A stretch of DNA of 59,243 nt from Adhaeribacter aerolatus (GTDB taxonomy: Bacteria > Bacteroidota > Bacteroidia > Cytophagales > Hymenobacteraceae), in assembly GCF_007991635.1 (NCBI RefSeq), contig NZ_BJYS01000048.1:1-59243 (forward strand), read 5' to 3'. The position numbers and the translations under genes were made by a program. Positions 24,450 through 34,196 of the stretch are shown piece by piece. A model generated the notes under the pieces. That model was not told where the DNA came from. It saw only the letters and a list, made by a program, of their open reading frames with translations, and did not search any database. Position 1 is the stretch's first letter, and the number at the start of each line of letters is the position of its first letter.

Positions 24450-27047
24450 TTATTTCTTCAGAATTTTTTGTACCTGGTAGCCCTCTTTAGTTTGTATGCG
24501 CAGCAGGTAAATGCCGCTGGGCAAGTGCGAAATATCTAACCGGGAACTGTTTTTCGGTACTTCCAGGAGTACCTGACCGGTAAGGGAAACCAAGGAATAT
24601 TGCTGAAAATCTTTTTTCTGCTGCAGGTTCAGGATGCCGGTAGTAGGATTGGGGTAAGCTTGTACCGCCAAATCTTCCAAATCATCTTCTATGCCGGTGG
24701 TAACCATTTCTTTAACTGTAATATCCAGCATATAGGTACCAGTTTCACCCTGAAAGTATGGCGACACATAAGCGTAAATGGTGTTGCCGCCCTCGACTTC
24801 TACTGTTTCCATCTCATCGTCAAAAGCATCGGTCCACTTCTTGCCATCATCCGACAGGGAAAAAAGCACATCGTTGGTGTACGTTTTATTATCTGTAGCG
24901 GCGTAAGAGTCGTGAACCCGTACGGTGAGTTCGTATTTTTTACCGGCTGGCAAATTAAACTTAAAATAATCGTAGTCGGTGCCCACGTGAATATTGGCGT
25001 TGGTAGTAGTTACGTGGGCCGTGGTACCGGCAAAACTAAGCGGCAGGGTATAAGCCTTGTTAACCGTATTATTATCTTCGTACTGATCGCCGCTGATGGG
25101 CGCTACTTGTACCACCACTTTCACGGGGTTGGCATATTTGGCTGAACCGGTTAATTTCCAGCCATCGGCATCGGTATGGTGTTGCATGGCCAGCAAATAG
25201 GTGCCGGGCTGGATATCCAGGTTTTCGTTGGTGAAGGTAACGGCGTTGGTGTTGCAGGATTTACACAACTGATTTACCTGTTTCTGCTCAATGGTAAAGG
25301 CATGTTCGCCATCCAAATTATATAAGCTTACGTCTATTACCCCGCTGAAAGCAGCGTCGCTGTTATTTTTAATGGCCGAGGTAATTATAATTTTCTTGCC
25401 CTGGTATATTGCATTGGGGTCCGGGGTGGTAAATGCGGCGAATAAATCGATGCTGCTGTTATTAACTACTTTCAGGGTAACGCCCGCGGTAAAAGAACCG
25501 CCTTTAACTTGTTCCCACTGGCCACCGGTTTTACGGGCGTAGATATAAATATTGTAATTGCCGGGCAGCAAAGAAACCATGCCGTCGGTTTTAAAATCGA
25601 TGCCATCGGTGTAGTGGTAGTTCGATTGCAATTCGTTACCGGTAAAGGTTTGTACAAATTCGATGAAGGTGCCGGTTTCATCAAAAATAGCTGCCCCGTA
25701 ATCGCCCTGGAATGTTCCGGTACCGCGGTTAATAATATCGGTATGCACCGTAAAGGCCCCGCCGAAATTAATGGTGTTGGTATTGATGGTTACGTTGTCG
25801 TAAAGTTCCAGCCTGGCAGTTTGCTCGGATGGCGTCTTAGTGGGCGCTTTAATATTTATAACAGCTTGCTGGTTGCTGTTAAAACCACCGGTGCCGCCGC
25901 CGGTGCCAACCCCACTCGGGTTCAGGGCCGAAATGGCAAAAAAGCCATCGTAAGCGCCATCCCAGCCCCAGTTGATATGAAACATATTGTTCTGGTCGAA
26001 GCCGTCGCACACAAACGCGTGACCGCCGCCGCCACCAAAACCAGCGTACAAGATGGGCCGGCCTTCGCTTAACTCATTTTTCAGAAGTTCAATCCAGGCA
26101 GCAAGGGTATAATCGGCCCGCTTAACGCCTTTTACTTCGGTGTAGCCAAAGTAGGTTTTTAAGGCATATTCGGAGCAATGCTGCACCGGGCTGGCCGACG
26201 AAATAACATAAGCGCCGCTGCCACCGTTGGCCGCTACGTCGTAGTTCATATCAACACTTACCCCAATATTTTGCATCAGGGTGGCAACGGCCGCATTGGG
26301 GCCGGTAAGCCGGTTGGGCATGTTGTTCCAATCGTAAGTAGTATTACTAAAGTTAGCCGATAAAGTGCCGTACTTTTCGTGGTTATAAGAATGAAAGCCG
26401 CTGCCTTTGGCCGGATATTTCCAGAAACGCATTATCTGGGCCATGGCCGTGGCCACGCAGCCAGTTACGGCTTTTTGGCCAGCTGCATTATCGTAAGGGC
26501 ATAATTCATTGTAGTACGGCGATTGGTTCCAGGTAGTAGAGAGTAAAGGATTTACTGCTTCGGCGGTGGTTAAGTCAGAACTGTAACTGATCTTGTTTCC
26601 GGTTTTGAGTGCCTGCCATGCATCTTGGGCGGGTTTGTTTACAGTAGTTTGCTTGCCGGCAAAACGGATTTCGTTTTTGTAGTTTTCGAGCCATTTTATT
26701 AAGGTGGGCGGCATCTGGGCGGGATCATAGCCACCTTTCAGGGTATAACCCAACACCGGCGCAACCCGGTCATCGGCCGATACAAATACGGTTCCGCCGG
26801 TTTCTTTAGCTGCGAACACATAATAAAAAGGCAGAGGTTTTTGGGAGGCATTACCGGCAGCGGCTTTCGCTATTTCACGGTGTACCAAGGTTAAGGTCAG
26901 GGCGCTGCGGCCATTGGCCCGCTGGGGCATAACATTGGTTAAGAAGTTGCTGGCTACTTGTTGGGCGTCAGCTACGGGTACCTCTTTGGCCAGGCTGCTC
27001 TGCCAGATTAGAATGCAGGATAACAGCAGTAAGTAAATTTTTTTCAT
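24450..27047 (-). CDS. C10-family (streptopain-like) secreted cysteine protease with T9SS tail
   Basis: 865 residues. Signal peptide (MKKIYLLLLSCILIWQSSLA), then a Spi-type propeptide (VPVADAQQVASNFL; PFYYVFAAKETGGTVFVSAD). The C10 catalytic domain has the nucleophile in AVTGCVATAMAQIMRFW (Cys near 197) and the His in GGGGGHAFVCDG (near 343). It closes with HINWGWDGAYDGFFAISAL. Two to three beta-sandwich domains and a pre-peptidase-like domain (YEDNNTVNKAYTLPLSFAG, DYDYFKFNLPAGKKYELTV) follow. It ends in a T9SS type A sorting domain (AYPNPTTGILNLQQ to VQKILKK). It is predicted to be exported by T9SS and processed to an active extracellular protease. It is followed at 2 bases by a lipoprotein gene. 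Confidence 0.95.
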   Translation of the reverse strand: MKKIYLLLLSCILIWQSSLAKEVPVADAQQVASNFLTNVMPQRANGRSALTLTLVHREIAKAAAGNASQKPLPFYYVFAAKETGGTVFVSADDRVAPVLGYTLKGGYDPAQMPPTLIKWLENYKNEIRFAGKQTTVNKPAQDAWQALKTGNKISYSSDLTTAEAVNPLLSTTWNQSPYYNELCPYDNAAGQKAVTGCVATAMAQIMRFWKYPAKGSGFHSYNHEKYGTLSANFSNTTYDWNNMPNRLTGPNAAVATLMQNIGVSVDMNYDVAANGGSGAYVISSASPVQHCSEYALKTYFGYTEVKGVKRADYTLAAWIELLKNELSEGRPILYAGFGGGGGHAFVCDGFDQNNMFHINWGWDGAYDGFFAISALNPSGVGTGGGTGGFNSNQQAVINIKAPTKTPSEQTARLELYDNVTINTNTINFGGAFTVHTDIINRGTGTFQGDYGAAIFDETGTFIEFVQTFTGNELQSNYHYTDGIDFKTDGMVSLLPGNYNIYIYARKTGGQWEQVKGGSFTAGVTLKVVNNSSIDLFAAFTTPDPNAIYQGKKIIITSAIKNNSDAAFSGVIDVSLYNLDGEHAFTIEQKQVNQLCKSCNTNAVTFTNENLDIQPGTYLLAMQHHTDADGWKLTGSAKYANPVKVVVQVAPISGDQYEDNNTVNKAYTLPLSFAGTTAHVTTTNANIHVGTDYDYFKFNLPAGKKYELTVRVHDSYAATDNKTYTNDVLFSLSDDGKKWTDAFDDEMETVEVEGGNTIYAYVSPYFQGETGTYMLDITVKEMVTTGIEDDLEDLAVQAYPNPTTGILNLQQKKDFQQYSLVSLTGQVLLEVPKNSSRLDISHLPSGIYLLRIQTKEGYQVQKILKK

Positions 27048-27495
27048 AGTTGTGTTAGTTTATCAGGGCGTAAAATTTGTCTGGCAAACAGATTAAGAAA
27101 GAGGCCGTTGTCGTTCGCACAAATAAGCCTCGAGTCAGCCTTTTTCTTCCGGTTGCGATACAAAGATGGAGTGCGCCTCAGCCCATTAAAATTTTAGTTT
27201 GCTGAATGGCTTAAGGTATCGGCTGAATGCCTGAAAACCGGGTTTGACTTTAGCGTTAAACTTATTACATCAGGAGAAAACCTGTTGGTAATGTATGATT
27301 TGGGTGTAAGTGTTTGTATAGCAGATAGGTAGACAGGAATTTCGCCGCAGTATATCACTCATTAAGTAAGTGAGTGCTTGAAGTATTCTTCGTGCAGTTA
27401 TGGGAAACCTAATCGTTTTAGGTAATCAATTATTATTAATGCGTTAAAGCGTAGGGAATAATTCTAATGGTTTCATTTGGTGGAAATAAAAACAG
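27048..27495. other. Intergenic; no gene seen
   Basis: About 450 bases upstream of the protease gene. It carries CAAA-type near-matches to -7 boxes on the minus strand but none complete, and no coding signal. Confidence 0.5.
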
Positions 27496-27533
27496 AAAAG
27501 CCAGCCCTTGTTTTAGAACAAAAGCTGGCTTTT
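27496..27533 (-). terminator. Terminator of the GH43 gene
   Basis: A 10-bp stem, AAAAGCCAGC 27496-27505 and GCTGGCTTTT 27524-27533, with an 18-base loop that can pair further. It lies 20 bases after the GH43 stop. Confidence 0.8.
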
Positions 27534-27552
27534 TAACTTTATTAACTTTTAA

Positions 27553-28689
27553 TTATTCTTGGTGCGCCGTTATGGTTTCGATGGTACCATCCGGACGGTG
27601 GGTAAGCTCGGTAACTTTTACGTTCCGCAGGTGCGTCTGACCTTTCGATAGTTCGGTGTCGTGGTAGAACAAATACCACTTGTCTTTAACTTGTACGATA
27701 GAGTGATGGTTGGTCCAGCCCAGAACCGGGTTCAGGATTACGCCCTGGTACGTGAATGGGCCATAAGGGCTATCGCCGATAGCGTAGGCAATATTATGGG
27801 TGTCGCCGGTAGAGTAGGAGAAGTAATATTTGCCGTTGTACTTGTGCAGCCAGGCCGCTTCAAAAAAGCGCTTGTCATTTTCTTTGGCCAACAAAGGCTT
27901 GCCGTCTTTACCTAATATTTGTACGTTTTTAACGGGTTCGTCAAACTCCAGCATATTTTTGCTCAGGCGGGCTACCTTCGGCGTTAAAGCTGGCTGATCA
28001 TCGGCAGGATATTCGTCTTTGGGGTTGTATTTGCCGCTACTCCAGCGCTGTAATTGTCCGCCCCAAATACCGCCAAAATACATATAAGAAGTGCCATCGG
28101 TATCGGTAAATACGGCCGGGTCCATGCTGTAGCTGTTCGCCATTGGCTGTGGTTGGGCTTTAAACGGCCCGGTTGGTGATTTGCTCGTGGCTACCCCAAT
28201 CCGGAAAATATCCTGCTTGTCTTTTACCGGGAAATACAGGTAATAAGTGCCATTTTTAAAGGCGGCATCGGGAGCCCACAATTGGCGTCCGGCCCACGGA
28301 ATATCTTTAACATCCAGCGCTACACCGTGGTCGGTAACTTTGCCGTTAATGCTGTCCATAGATAAAATATGGTAATCGCGCATGGCAAAGTGGTCGCCGT
28401 TGTCGTTCTGCGGAATGCCCGCTTCAATATCGTGCGAAGGATAAATGTAAATGCGGCCGTTAAACACGTGCGCTGAAGGGTCGGCTGTGTAGATTTCAGA
28501 AATCAACGGTTTGTTTAAGAATTTTTGGCCGGTAGAATCAGAATCCGAGCTTTGGGTGGTGGTGTCCGTCGGTTGATCCGTAGTAGCGGTTGTTTCGGCG
28601 GTTGGCCTTTTTTGCTCGCAGGCGGTTGCTAATATAGCCGGAACGGTTAAGGCAAGCAGGGCTTTTTTCAGTTTTAAGTTTTTAAGCAT
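27553..28689 (-). CDS. Glycoside hydrolase family 43 lipoprotein
   Basis: 378 residues. The signal peptide ends in LATAC, and a Thr/Ser/Asp-rich linker (about 27-55) tethers the enzyme to the membrane. The five-bladed beta-propeller of GH43 is recognisable: TADPSAHVFNGRIYIYPSHD with the general-base Asp, then GRQLWAPDAAFKNGTYYLYF. Next are MDPAVFTDTDGTSYMYFGG with the pKa-modulating Asp, and FFEAAWLHKYNGKYYFSYST with the acid Glu. It probably removes xylose or arabinose residues; the subfamily cannot be told by eye. No SusCD-like genes are adjacent, so it is not in a visible polysaccharide utilisation locus. It has a good promoter at 28772-28803. Confidence 0.93.
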   Translation of the reverse strand: MLKNLKLKKALLALTVPAILATACEQKRPTAETTATTDQPTDTTTQSSDSDSTGQKFLNKPLISEIYTADPSAHVFNGRIYIYPSHDIEAGIPQNDNGDHFAMRDYHILSMDSINGKVTDHGVALDVKDIPWAGRQLWAPDAAFKNGTYYLYFPVKDKQDIFRIGVATSKSPTGPFKAQPQPMANSYSMDPAVFTDTDGTSYMYFGGIWGGQLQRWSSGKYNPKDEYPADDQPALTPKVARLSKNMLEFDEPVKNVQILGKDGKPLLAKENDKRFFEAAWLHKYNGKYYFSYSTGDTHNIAYAIGDSPYGPFTYQGVILNPVLGWTNHHSIVQVKDKWYLFYHDTELSKGQTHLRNVKVTELTHRPDGTIETITAHQE

Positions 28690-29180
28690 GTTGCGTTTTG
28701 GTGGAGGGTGGTTAATAGCTTTAAGATACGATACAAAGGCTCTGAGTTAAAGACTTTGTTATAGTTATTGTCAAAAGTACAATTATTATAAATAGGTTGC
28801 AAATGAAAGTTTTTAATCCAGCAACCGGAATAATCCAGGCTATTGGTTAAGAATGATATGCAGGCACAAAGAATGGGGTAAATATAAGGCCTAGAACCTG
28901 TAAAACGTTTTTGAGTGCCTAAAGGCTTGTGTTTGCAACACATAAGAATCACATTCGGGTAAGAATAAATAACGGTAGAAATTAGAGTTTGGTGCCCGGT
29001 AGCATTTTTGAACTAAAAGTTGCTCCATCATTGAACCGGATTAGGATTATTTTGGCTGAATAATAGTAGCAAAACCTCGTTCATTGCTTGATTTTTAACA
29101 ATATATATTCCGGTAAAATATTAGTTTATTTAAATGTTCTGTAACTTCGTGCCGTTTTTGATGAATTTGGTCAACCTATT
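28690..29180. other. Divergent intergenic region; holds the GH43 promoter
   Basis: About 490 bases between the divergent GH43 and GalU-like genes. It contains the GH43 promoter at 28772-28803 and a one-mismatch -7 box (TAACTTCG near 29141) for the GalU-like gene. No ORF is supported. Confidence 0.5.
28772..28803 (-). promoter_or_regulatory. Promoter of the GH43 gene
   Basis: On the minus strand TTTG (28803-28800), a 20-base spacer and TACTTTTG (28779-28772) match the Bacteroidota consensus, giving a leader of about 80 bases. Confidence 0.6.
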
Positions 29181-30131
29181 ATGAAAATAAAAAAAGCTGT
29201 AATTACCGCCGCGGCCCGGGGCGAAAGACTTTACCCGGTAGCCGATACGGTTCAGAAGGCGATGTTGCCTGTAATTGATATTGATGGTTTGCATAAACCG
29301 GCTATCCAGATTATTTGTGAAGAAGCTTTTGCCAGCGGCATTGAAGAGATCTGCGTGGTTTGTGCGCCCGGCGACGGCCCGCGGTACCAGGAAGCTTTTA
29401 CTTCGCTCCGGAATAATTTACTTCAGTCTTATAAAGGCGTGCAATGGGCTCGCGAAGAAGCCGATAAAATTGACCAGTTAGCCGGCCGTTTGCAGTTTGT
29501 AGAACAAACTGAGCCATTAGGTTATGGACAAGCCGTTTACTGCGCCAGAAATTTTGTAAATAACGAACCTTTCTTGCTGTTGCTCGGCGATTATTTATAT
29601 GTTTCTAACCTGCGCGAAAAGCGTTGTGCCGCTCAGTTAATAGAAATTGCGCTACAGGAAAATTGTTCGGTATCGGCGGTAAACCCGACCATCGAACACC
29701 AGATTAGCCGCTACGGTACTTTAACCGGCAAACACCTGCCCAACCAGCCCGGTGTTTACCAGATAGATAAAATAATTGAGAAGCCGTCGCTGAGTGTGGC
29801 CGAACTGGAACTGCAAACACCGGGATTGCGCATGGGCTATTATTTATGCTTCTTCGGGATGCATGTTTTAGTGCCAGCCGTTTTCGAAATCCTGGAAAAA
29901 CACCTGCATACCGGCGAAACCAATATTCAGTTAACACCGGCCTTGCAGGAACTAGCCGCCACCGATAAATACCTGGCCTTGGAAGTAAAAGGTAACCGCT
30001 ACGATTTAAGTAAAAAGTTAGGCATGTTGCAAGCCCAGATTGCGTTGGGTTTGGCCGGCGAAGCCCACGACGAAACTCTTACTACCCTGGTAGAATTGTT
30101 GGCCGAAGCCAATTTGCGTCAACTTAACTAA
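29181..30131 (+). CDS. GalU-like sugar-1-phosphate nucleotidyltransferase
   Basis: 316 residues, GalU length. The N-terminal nucleotide-binding loop is AAARGERLYPVADTVQKAML, a variant of GxGTR...KPMLP with Ala where Gly is usual. Other GalU features are PAIQIICEEAFASGIEEICV, QTEPLGYGQAVYCARNFV, LLLLGDYLYVS and YQIDKIIEKPSLS; the metal-binding Asp is in LLGDYLY. It would make UDP-glucose (or another NDP-sugar) from the sugar phosphate in the cytoplasm. It is followed after 79 bases by the GHMP kinase/UGPase fusion, suggesting a joint role in sugar activation. The variant loop makes the exact sugar uncertain. Confidence 0.85.
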   Translation: MKIKKAVITAAARGERLYPVADTVQKAMLPVIDIDGLHKPAIQIICEEAFASGIEEICVVCAPGDGPRYQEAFTSLRNNLLQSYKGVQWAREEADKIDQLAGRLQFVEQTEPLGYGQAVYCARNFVNNEPFLLLLGDYLYVSNLREKRCAAQLIEIALQENCSVSAVNPTIEHQISRYGTLTGKHLPNQPGVYQIDKIIEKPSLSVAELELQTPGLRMGYYLCFFGMHVLVPAVFEILEKHLHTGETNIQLTPALQELAATDKYLALEVKGNRYDLSKKLGMLQAQIALGLAGEAHDETLTTLVELLAEANLRQLN

Positions 30132-30210
30132 AAATATTTAGTGCCGGCAAAAACAGAGTAGTTACTAGAATAGCTGTACCTGTTCCGGCATGTTTAAGAA
30201 TTAAGGCTGC

Positions 30211-33200
30211 ATGAATATTTTTATAAATACCATTACTTCACCCGATCCGGAAGTTAGAAACCGCTCTTTCCACCAAATGGCTCAGGCATTTTCTTCCGCG
30301 GAATTATTCCGGGCCCTGCAGGAGTTGGATGAATTTCGGAAAAATACCCCTAACTTATACGAGAAAGTACGGGCCATTCTGTTCCTATACTCCGGTTACC
30401 GGTTCTTCCTGATGGAAGCAAAGGATGTACCGGCTACCGGCAAAATTCCTTACGCCGGCTTCGAAGATTTATTAGGTCGGCGTTTTGAGCAGGCCATTGC
30501 CACTTTTTTACAAGAGGTAAATCTGCACGGCCCCAACGCTACCTTGTTTAGTGGCTTGGCCGATAGCTATCATCATTTGTCTTTCCAGATTCTGGCCGAC
30601 CAGGTGCGCAAAAGTGTGCGCTCCAGCAAAGGCAACCAGTGGATGTTCCGGGTAGGTCACCAGGATGAGCACCCCATCAAGATCCACCCGAAATTGCTGC
30701 AACGGGCTGAAAACAGTTTGTTTTACCCGGTGCTGGAAGAACAGACTTCGGTGCGCATGGACTTAACGCATAGTGGTTGGTCCGATATTTTCTTTTTGGG
30801 TATGGATTACCCGGAGGGCGCACGGGTTATAAATATTTCGATTGATTTAGGCGTATTTGGCCGCGACAAAGACATTAAACCGCCTTTGCAAACCTACATC
30901 CGGGTTATCGAAGAGCCGGTGCTCCGCCTCACCAGCATCGACCTGAATACCACCAAGGACATCCACGACCTGGCCGATTTATTTAACTTCGGTAATGATT
31001 ACCTGAGTCTGGTAAAAGCCGGCGTAATTGCTTCGGGCTTAATTCCGCCTTCTTTTGAAGGGACCAACCAATCGCTGGAAAAAATATTATCCCGCATGGT
31101 AGCGCCCGGAATGGGCATTGAGGTGGTAACTAAGGTAAACGATATTCCGAAGGGTTCGCGTTTTGCCGTTTCTACCAATTTATTAGGTTCCATTATCAGC
31201 TTACTGATGCGGGCAACCGGCCAGACGAAAAACCTGGTGGGTGGCCTGGAAGAAAGTGAGCGCCGTTTAGTAGCCTCCCGCGCTATTCTGGGCGAGTGGA
31301 TTGGTGGTTCGGGTGGTGGCTGGCAGGATTCCGGTGGTGTTTGGCCCGGCATCAAAGCCATTACGGGTACATTTGCCCAGGAAGGCGATCCGGAAGCCGG
31401 TATCAGCCGCGGTACTTTATTACCGCGTCATAGGGTATTACAATGCGAGGCTATTCACCCGGAAATCTCCGATAAAATTACCAATTCTTTGGTGCTGATG
31501 CACGGGGGCATGGCCTCTAACGTGGGCCCAATTCTGGAGATGGTAACCGAAAAATACCTGCTCCGCGGTGATAAAGAATGGGAAGCCCGCCAGCAAACCA
31601 ACCAAATTTTTGATAATATTCTCGGGGCGCTAAAAGAAGGCGATATTCAGAAGCTGGGTGCCAACACCGCTCGCAATTGGGAATACCCGATTAAAACCAT
31701 TATTCCGTGGGCTTCCACTTACTTTACCGAACAAATTATTGCCAAAGCTAAAAAAGAATTTGGCCCTGACTACTACGGCTTCCTGATGCTGGGCGGTATG
31801 TCGGGTGGCGGTATGGGTATGTTTGTGAACCCGGAAAAGTATGAGCATTACAAGATGCGGGTGCTGGATTTATTGCGTACCACCAAAGCTGAACTATCGG
31901 ATGCGCTGCCTTTTGCCATGGAACCGGTAGTGTATAACTGGCGCATTAACCAGCGGGGTACTTGGTCGTCGTTGCATGAAGGCGCCGAAGCGCTAATGCC
32001 GGAGCAATATTACGGTATCCATGTGTCGGAACTGGTCCGCAAAGATCCTAATGCCATTTCTTACATCCGGCGGGCTGAAATTGACCATTTTACGACTTTA
32101 GCCGAGCAGCATCACCTGGCGTATCCGCTGCTACGTACCATTGTCAGTAACCTGTTTAAAGTATCTGATCCGTCCTCGCAAAGCAACCGCAGCGACGAAA
32201 ACGAAAAAGCTGACCGCATTAAAAAAGAAAATGGTTTCGATTTTATTCAGCACGAAGAAATAAGAGAAGAGCTGCAGAAAGGCCGCATTGGCCTATCGCG
32301 TAATCGCTTGCACGCCGAAACCACCATTGAAGATGTGCGCCCAACCGATGTGGTGCAACTGGAAGCATTAACAGCCGAATCAAATATTGGTGAAGAGGCC
32401 ATCAAGGCCGGCAAAGTAGGCGTATTAAGTTTGGCCGCCGGGGTGGGCAGTCGCTGGACAAAAGGAGCTGGGGTAATCAAAGCACTGAACCCGTTTGTTG
32501 AAATAGATGGTGTACACCGGAGTTTCCTGGAAATTCATTTGGCTAAAACCCGCACGGTAGGCGAAAAATATCAGGCCGTTATTCCACATCTGGTTGCGAC
32601 CAGTTACCTCACGCACAAGCCTATTGAGAAGAAGCTGAGCCAAACGGATAATTTCGGATACAATGGTCCGGTCTATTTATCGCCGGGCCGTTCTATTGGG
32701 CAACGCTTTGTGCCGATGGAGCGTGATTTACGCTTTATGTGGGAAGAAATGCCGCAGGAAACCCTTGACGAAAACAAGCAAAAAGTTCGGGAATCGGTAA
32801 GGCAGTCGATGATTAATTGGGCCAGAGGTAAAGGTGAAGGTACCGATTACGTTGATAATATTGCATCGCAACGTTTCTCTCCACTGGGCCACTGGTACGA
32901 AGTATCGAACCTATTGCGCAATGGTACCTTAGCCCAATTGCTCGAAGAAAACCCACAGGTAGAAACCATTATGCTGCATAATATTGATACCCTTGGTGCC
33001 GACATAAATCCGGCTGCTTTGGGGCATCACCTGGCCTCGGGCAATGTGCTGACGTTTGAAGTAGTGCCGCGTCGCATCGAGGACCGGGGCGGCGGGTTAG
33101 CCCGCGTAAACGGCCACGTACGTCTGCTCGAAGGTTTAGCGCAGCCGCGCGAAGAAGACGAGTTGAACCTGAGCTATTACAATACCATGACTACCTGGAT

Positions 33201-33540
33201 TCAGGTTGATCCGTTATTAGCTTTGTTTGGGCTTACCCGGCAGGATTTAAAAGGTGATGCGGCGTTGCTGGCTAAAGCTGTACGCAAAGTAGCGCACCGG
33301 ATGCCGACTTATGTAACCATTAAAGATGTGAAATATCGCTGGGGCCACGGCCAGGAAGATATTTACCCGGTTGCTCAAATCGAAAAACTCTGGAGCGATA
33401 TGTCAGGCTTAACTGATATCCAATGCGGCTATATTGCGGTGCCACGTTTACGGGGTCAGCAAATGAAAGACCCGGCACAACTAGATGCCTGGGTTACGGA
33501 TGGCAGTAAAGATTATATTGCCTCGCTTTGTACTTTTTAA
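30211..33540 (+). CDS. Fusion of GHMP sugar kinase-like and UGPase-like nucleotidyltransferase domains
   Basis: 1109 residues. A helical N-terminal region (about 1-170) is of unknown type. Then comes a GHMP kinase-like domain: GSRFAVSTNLLGSIISLLMR near 313 in the P-loop-like position, IGGSGGGWQDSGGVWPG near 362, and the C-terminal GHMP signature LGGMSGGGMGMFV near 526. From about 735 a UTP-sugar pyrophosphorylase (UDPGP-type) domain begins with VLSLAAGVGSRWTKGAGVIK and continues through GPVYLSPGRSIGQRFVP and MLHNIDTLGADINPAAL near 920. The two activities together would phosphorylate a free sugar and convert it to an NDP-sugar, as the fucokinase/GDP-fucose pyrophosphorylase (FKP) does. Here the domain order is kinase first and the transferase is UGPase-like. 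The substrate is unknown. A terminator follows. Confidence 0.8.
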   Translation: MNIFINTITSPDPEVRNRSFHQMAQAFSSAELFRALQELDEFRKNTPNLYEKVRAILFLYSGYRFFLMEAKDVPATGKIPYAGFEDLLGRRFEQAIATFLQEVNLHGPNATLFSGLADSYHHLSFQILADQVRKSVRSSKGNQWMFRVGHQDEHPIKIHPKLLQRAENSLFYPVLEEQTSVRMDLTHSGWSDIFFLGMDYPEGARVINISIDLGVFGRDKDIKPPLQTYIRVIEEPVLRLTSIDLNTTKDIHDLADLFNFGNDYLSLVKAGVIASGLIPPSFEGTNQSLEKILSRMVAPGMGIEVVTKVNDIPKGSRFAVSTNLLGSIISLLMRATGQTKNLVGGLEESERRLVASRAILGEWIGGSGGGWQDSGGVWPGIKAITGTFAQEGDPEAGISRGTLLPRHRVLQCEAIHPEISDKITNSLVLMHGGMASNVGPILEMVTEKYLLRGDKEWEARQQTNQIFDNILGALKEGDIQKLGANTARNWEYPIKTIIPWASTYFTEQIIAKAKKEFGPDYYGFLMLGGMSGGGMGMFVNPEKYEHYKMRVLDLLRTTKAELSDALPFAMEPVVYNWRINQRGTWSSLHEGAEALMPEQYYGIHVSELVRKDPNAISYIRRAEIDHFTTLAEQHHLAYPLLRTIVSNLFKVSDPSSQSNRSDENEKADRIKKENGFDFIQHEEIREELQKGRIGLSRNRLHAETTIEDVRPTDVVQLEALTAESNIGEEAIKAGKVGVLSLAAGVGSRWTKGAGVIKALNPFVEIDGVHRSFLEIHLAKTRTVGEKYQAVIPHLVATSYLTHKPIEKKLSQTDNFGYNGPVYLSPGRSIGQRFVPMERDLRFMWEEMPQETLDENKQKVRESVRQSMINWARGKGEGTDYVDNIASQRFSPLGHWYEVSNLLRNGTLAQLLEENPQVETIMLHNIDTLGADINPAALGHHLASGNVLTFEVVPRRIEDRGGGLARVNGHVRLLEGLAQPREEDELNLSYYNTMTTWIQVDPLLALFGLTRQDLKGDAALLAKAVRKVAHRMPTYVTIKDVKYRWGHGQEDIYPVAQIEKLWSDMSGLTDIQCGYIAVPRLRGQQMKDPAQLDAWVTDGSKDYIASLCTF

Positions 33541-33559
33541 TATTTAGTTAAACTTTTTT

Positions 33560-33593
33560 AAAAAGCTGCTCTTGATTTCAGGAGCAGCTTTTT
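33560..33593 (+). terminator. Terminator of the sugar-activation genes
   Basis: A 12-bp stem, AAAAAGCTGCTC 33560-33571 and GAGCAGCTTTTT 33582-33593, followed by T residues, 20 bases after the stop. Confidence 0.88.
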
Positions 33594-33628
33594 TATTGCT
33601 TAAACTTTCGTAACACCAAGCACCAAAA

Positions 33629-33668
33629 AAGAAAAGCTCCAGCCTTTTAAAAGACCAGAGCTTTTCTT
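33629..33668. terminator. Bidirectional hairpin terminator (iscA side)
   Basis: An 11-bp stem, AAGAAAAGCTC 33629-33639 and GAGCTTTTCTT 33658-33668, with A/T tracts on both sides. It can terminate iscA transcription on the minus strand. Confidence 0.75.
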
Positions 33669-33715
33669 AAAACTTTAAACCTATATTACTACAAAAATAT
33701 TTTCTTAAATAAAAG

Positions 33716-34042
33716 TTATACCGAGAAACTGTCGCCGCAACCGCAGGTACGCGAGGCATTCGGGTTATCGAAGTAAAAGCCTTTACCGTTCAGGCCATCT
33801 GAGAACTTAAGTTCGGTGCCAGCCAGGTACAAAAAGCTTTTCATATCTACTACTATTTTTACTCCTTTGTCTTCAAACTCCTGATCCATTGGTTTTACTT
33901 CGTCGTCGAAATCGAGTTTGTACGATAAGCCAGAGCAGCCACCGCCAGCCACCGAAGCGCGCAAACGAAAGTTATCGGTCAGTTGGGCATCGGCTTTTAG
34001 CTTTTCTACTTTTTCTTTGGCTAAATCTGATACTGTTATCAT
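33716..34042 (-). CDS. iscA: A-type iron-sulfur cluster carrier
   Basis: 108 residues, the length of IscA/ErpA proteins. The three conserved cysteines are present: AGGGCSGLSYKL (first) and SRTCGCGDSFSV (second and third, CxC). It accepts or transfers [Fe-S] clusters assembled by IscS and IscU, which are encoded just upstream on the same strand (155-base gap to iscU). It could equally be called ErpA- or SufA-like; the isc neighbours favour iscA. Confidence 0.93.
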   Translation of the reverse strand: MITVSDLAKEKVEKLKADAQLTDNFRLRASVAGGGCSGLSYKLDFDDEVKPMDQEFEDKGVKIVVDMKSFLYLAGTELKFSDGLNGKGFYFDNPNASRTCGCGDSFSV

Positions 34043-34196
34043 GGCTTTGCAATTTTAGGAAGCAGTTTCTGACTACATTAATGTCAGAATTACCGCTTCT
34101 TTCTTTAAAATATTAATTGCAAAAAGCAGACCAAATTCCGATGAGGGGCTAGTCTGCTTCTTGCGTTTAATAACCCGGGTGGGTTATTGATTATTA

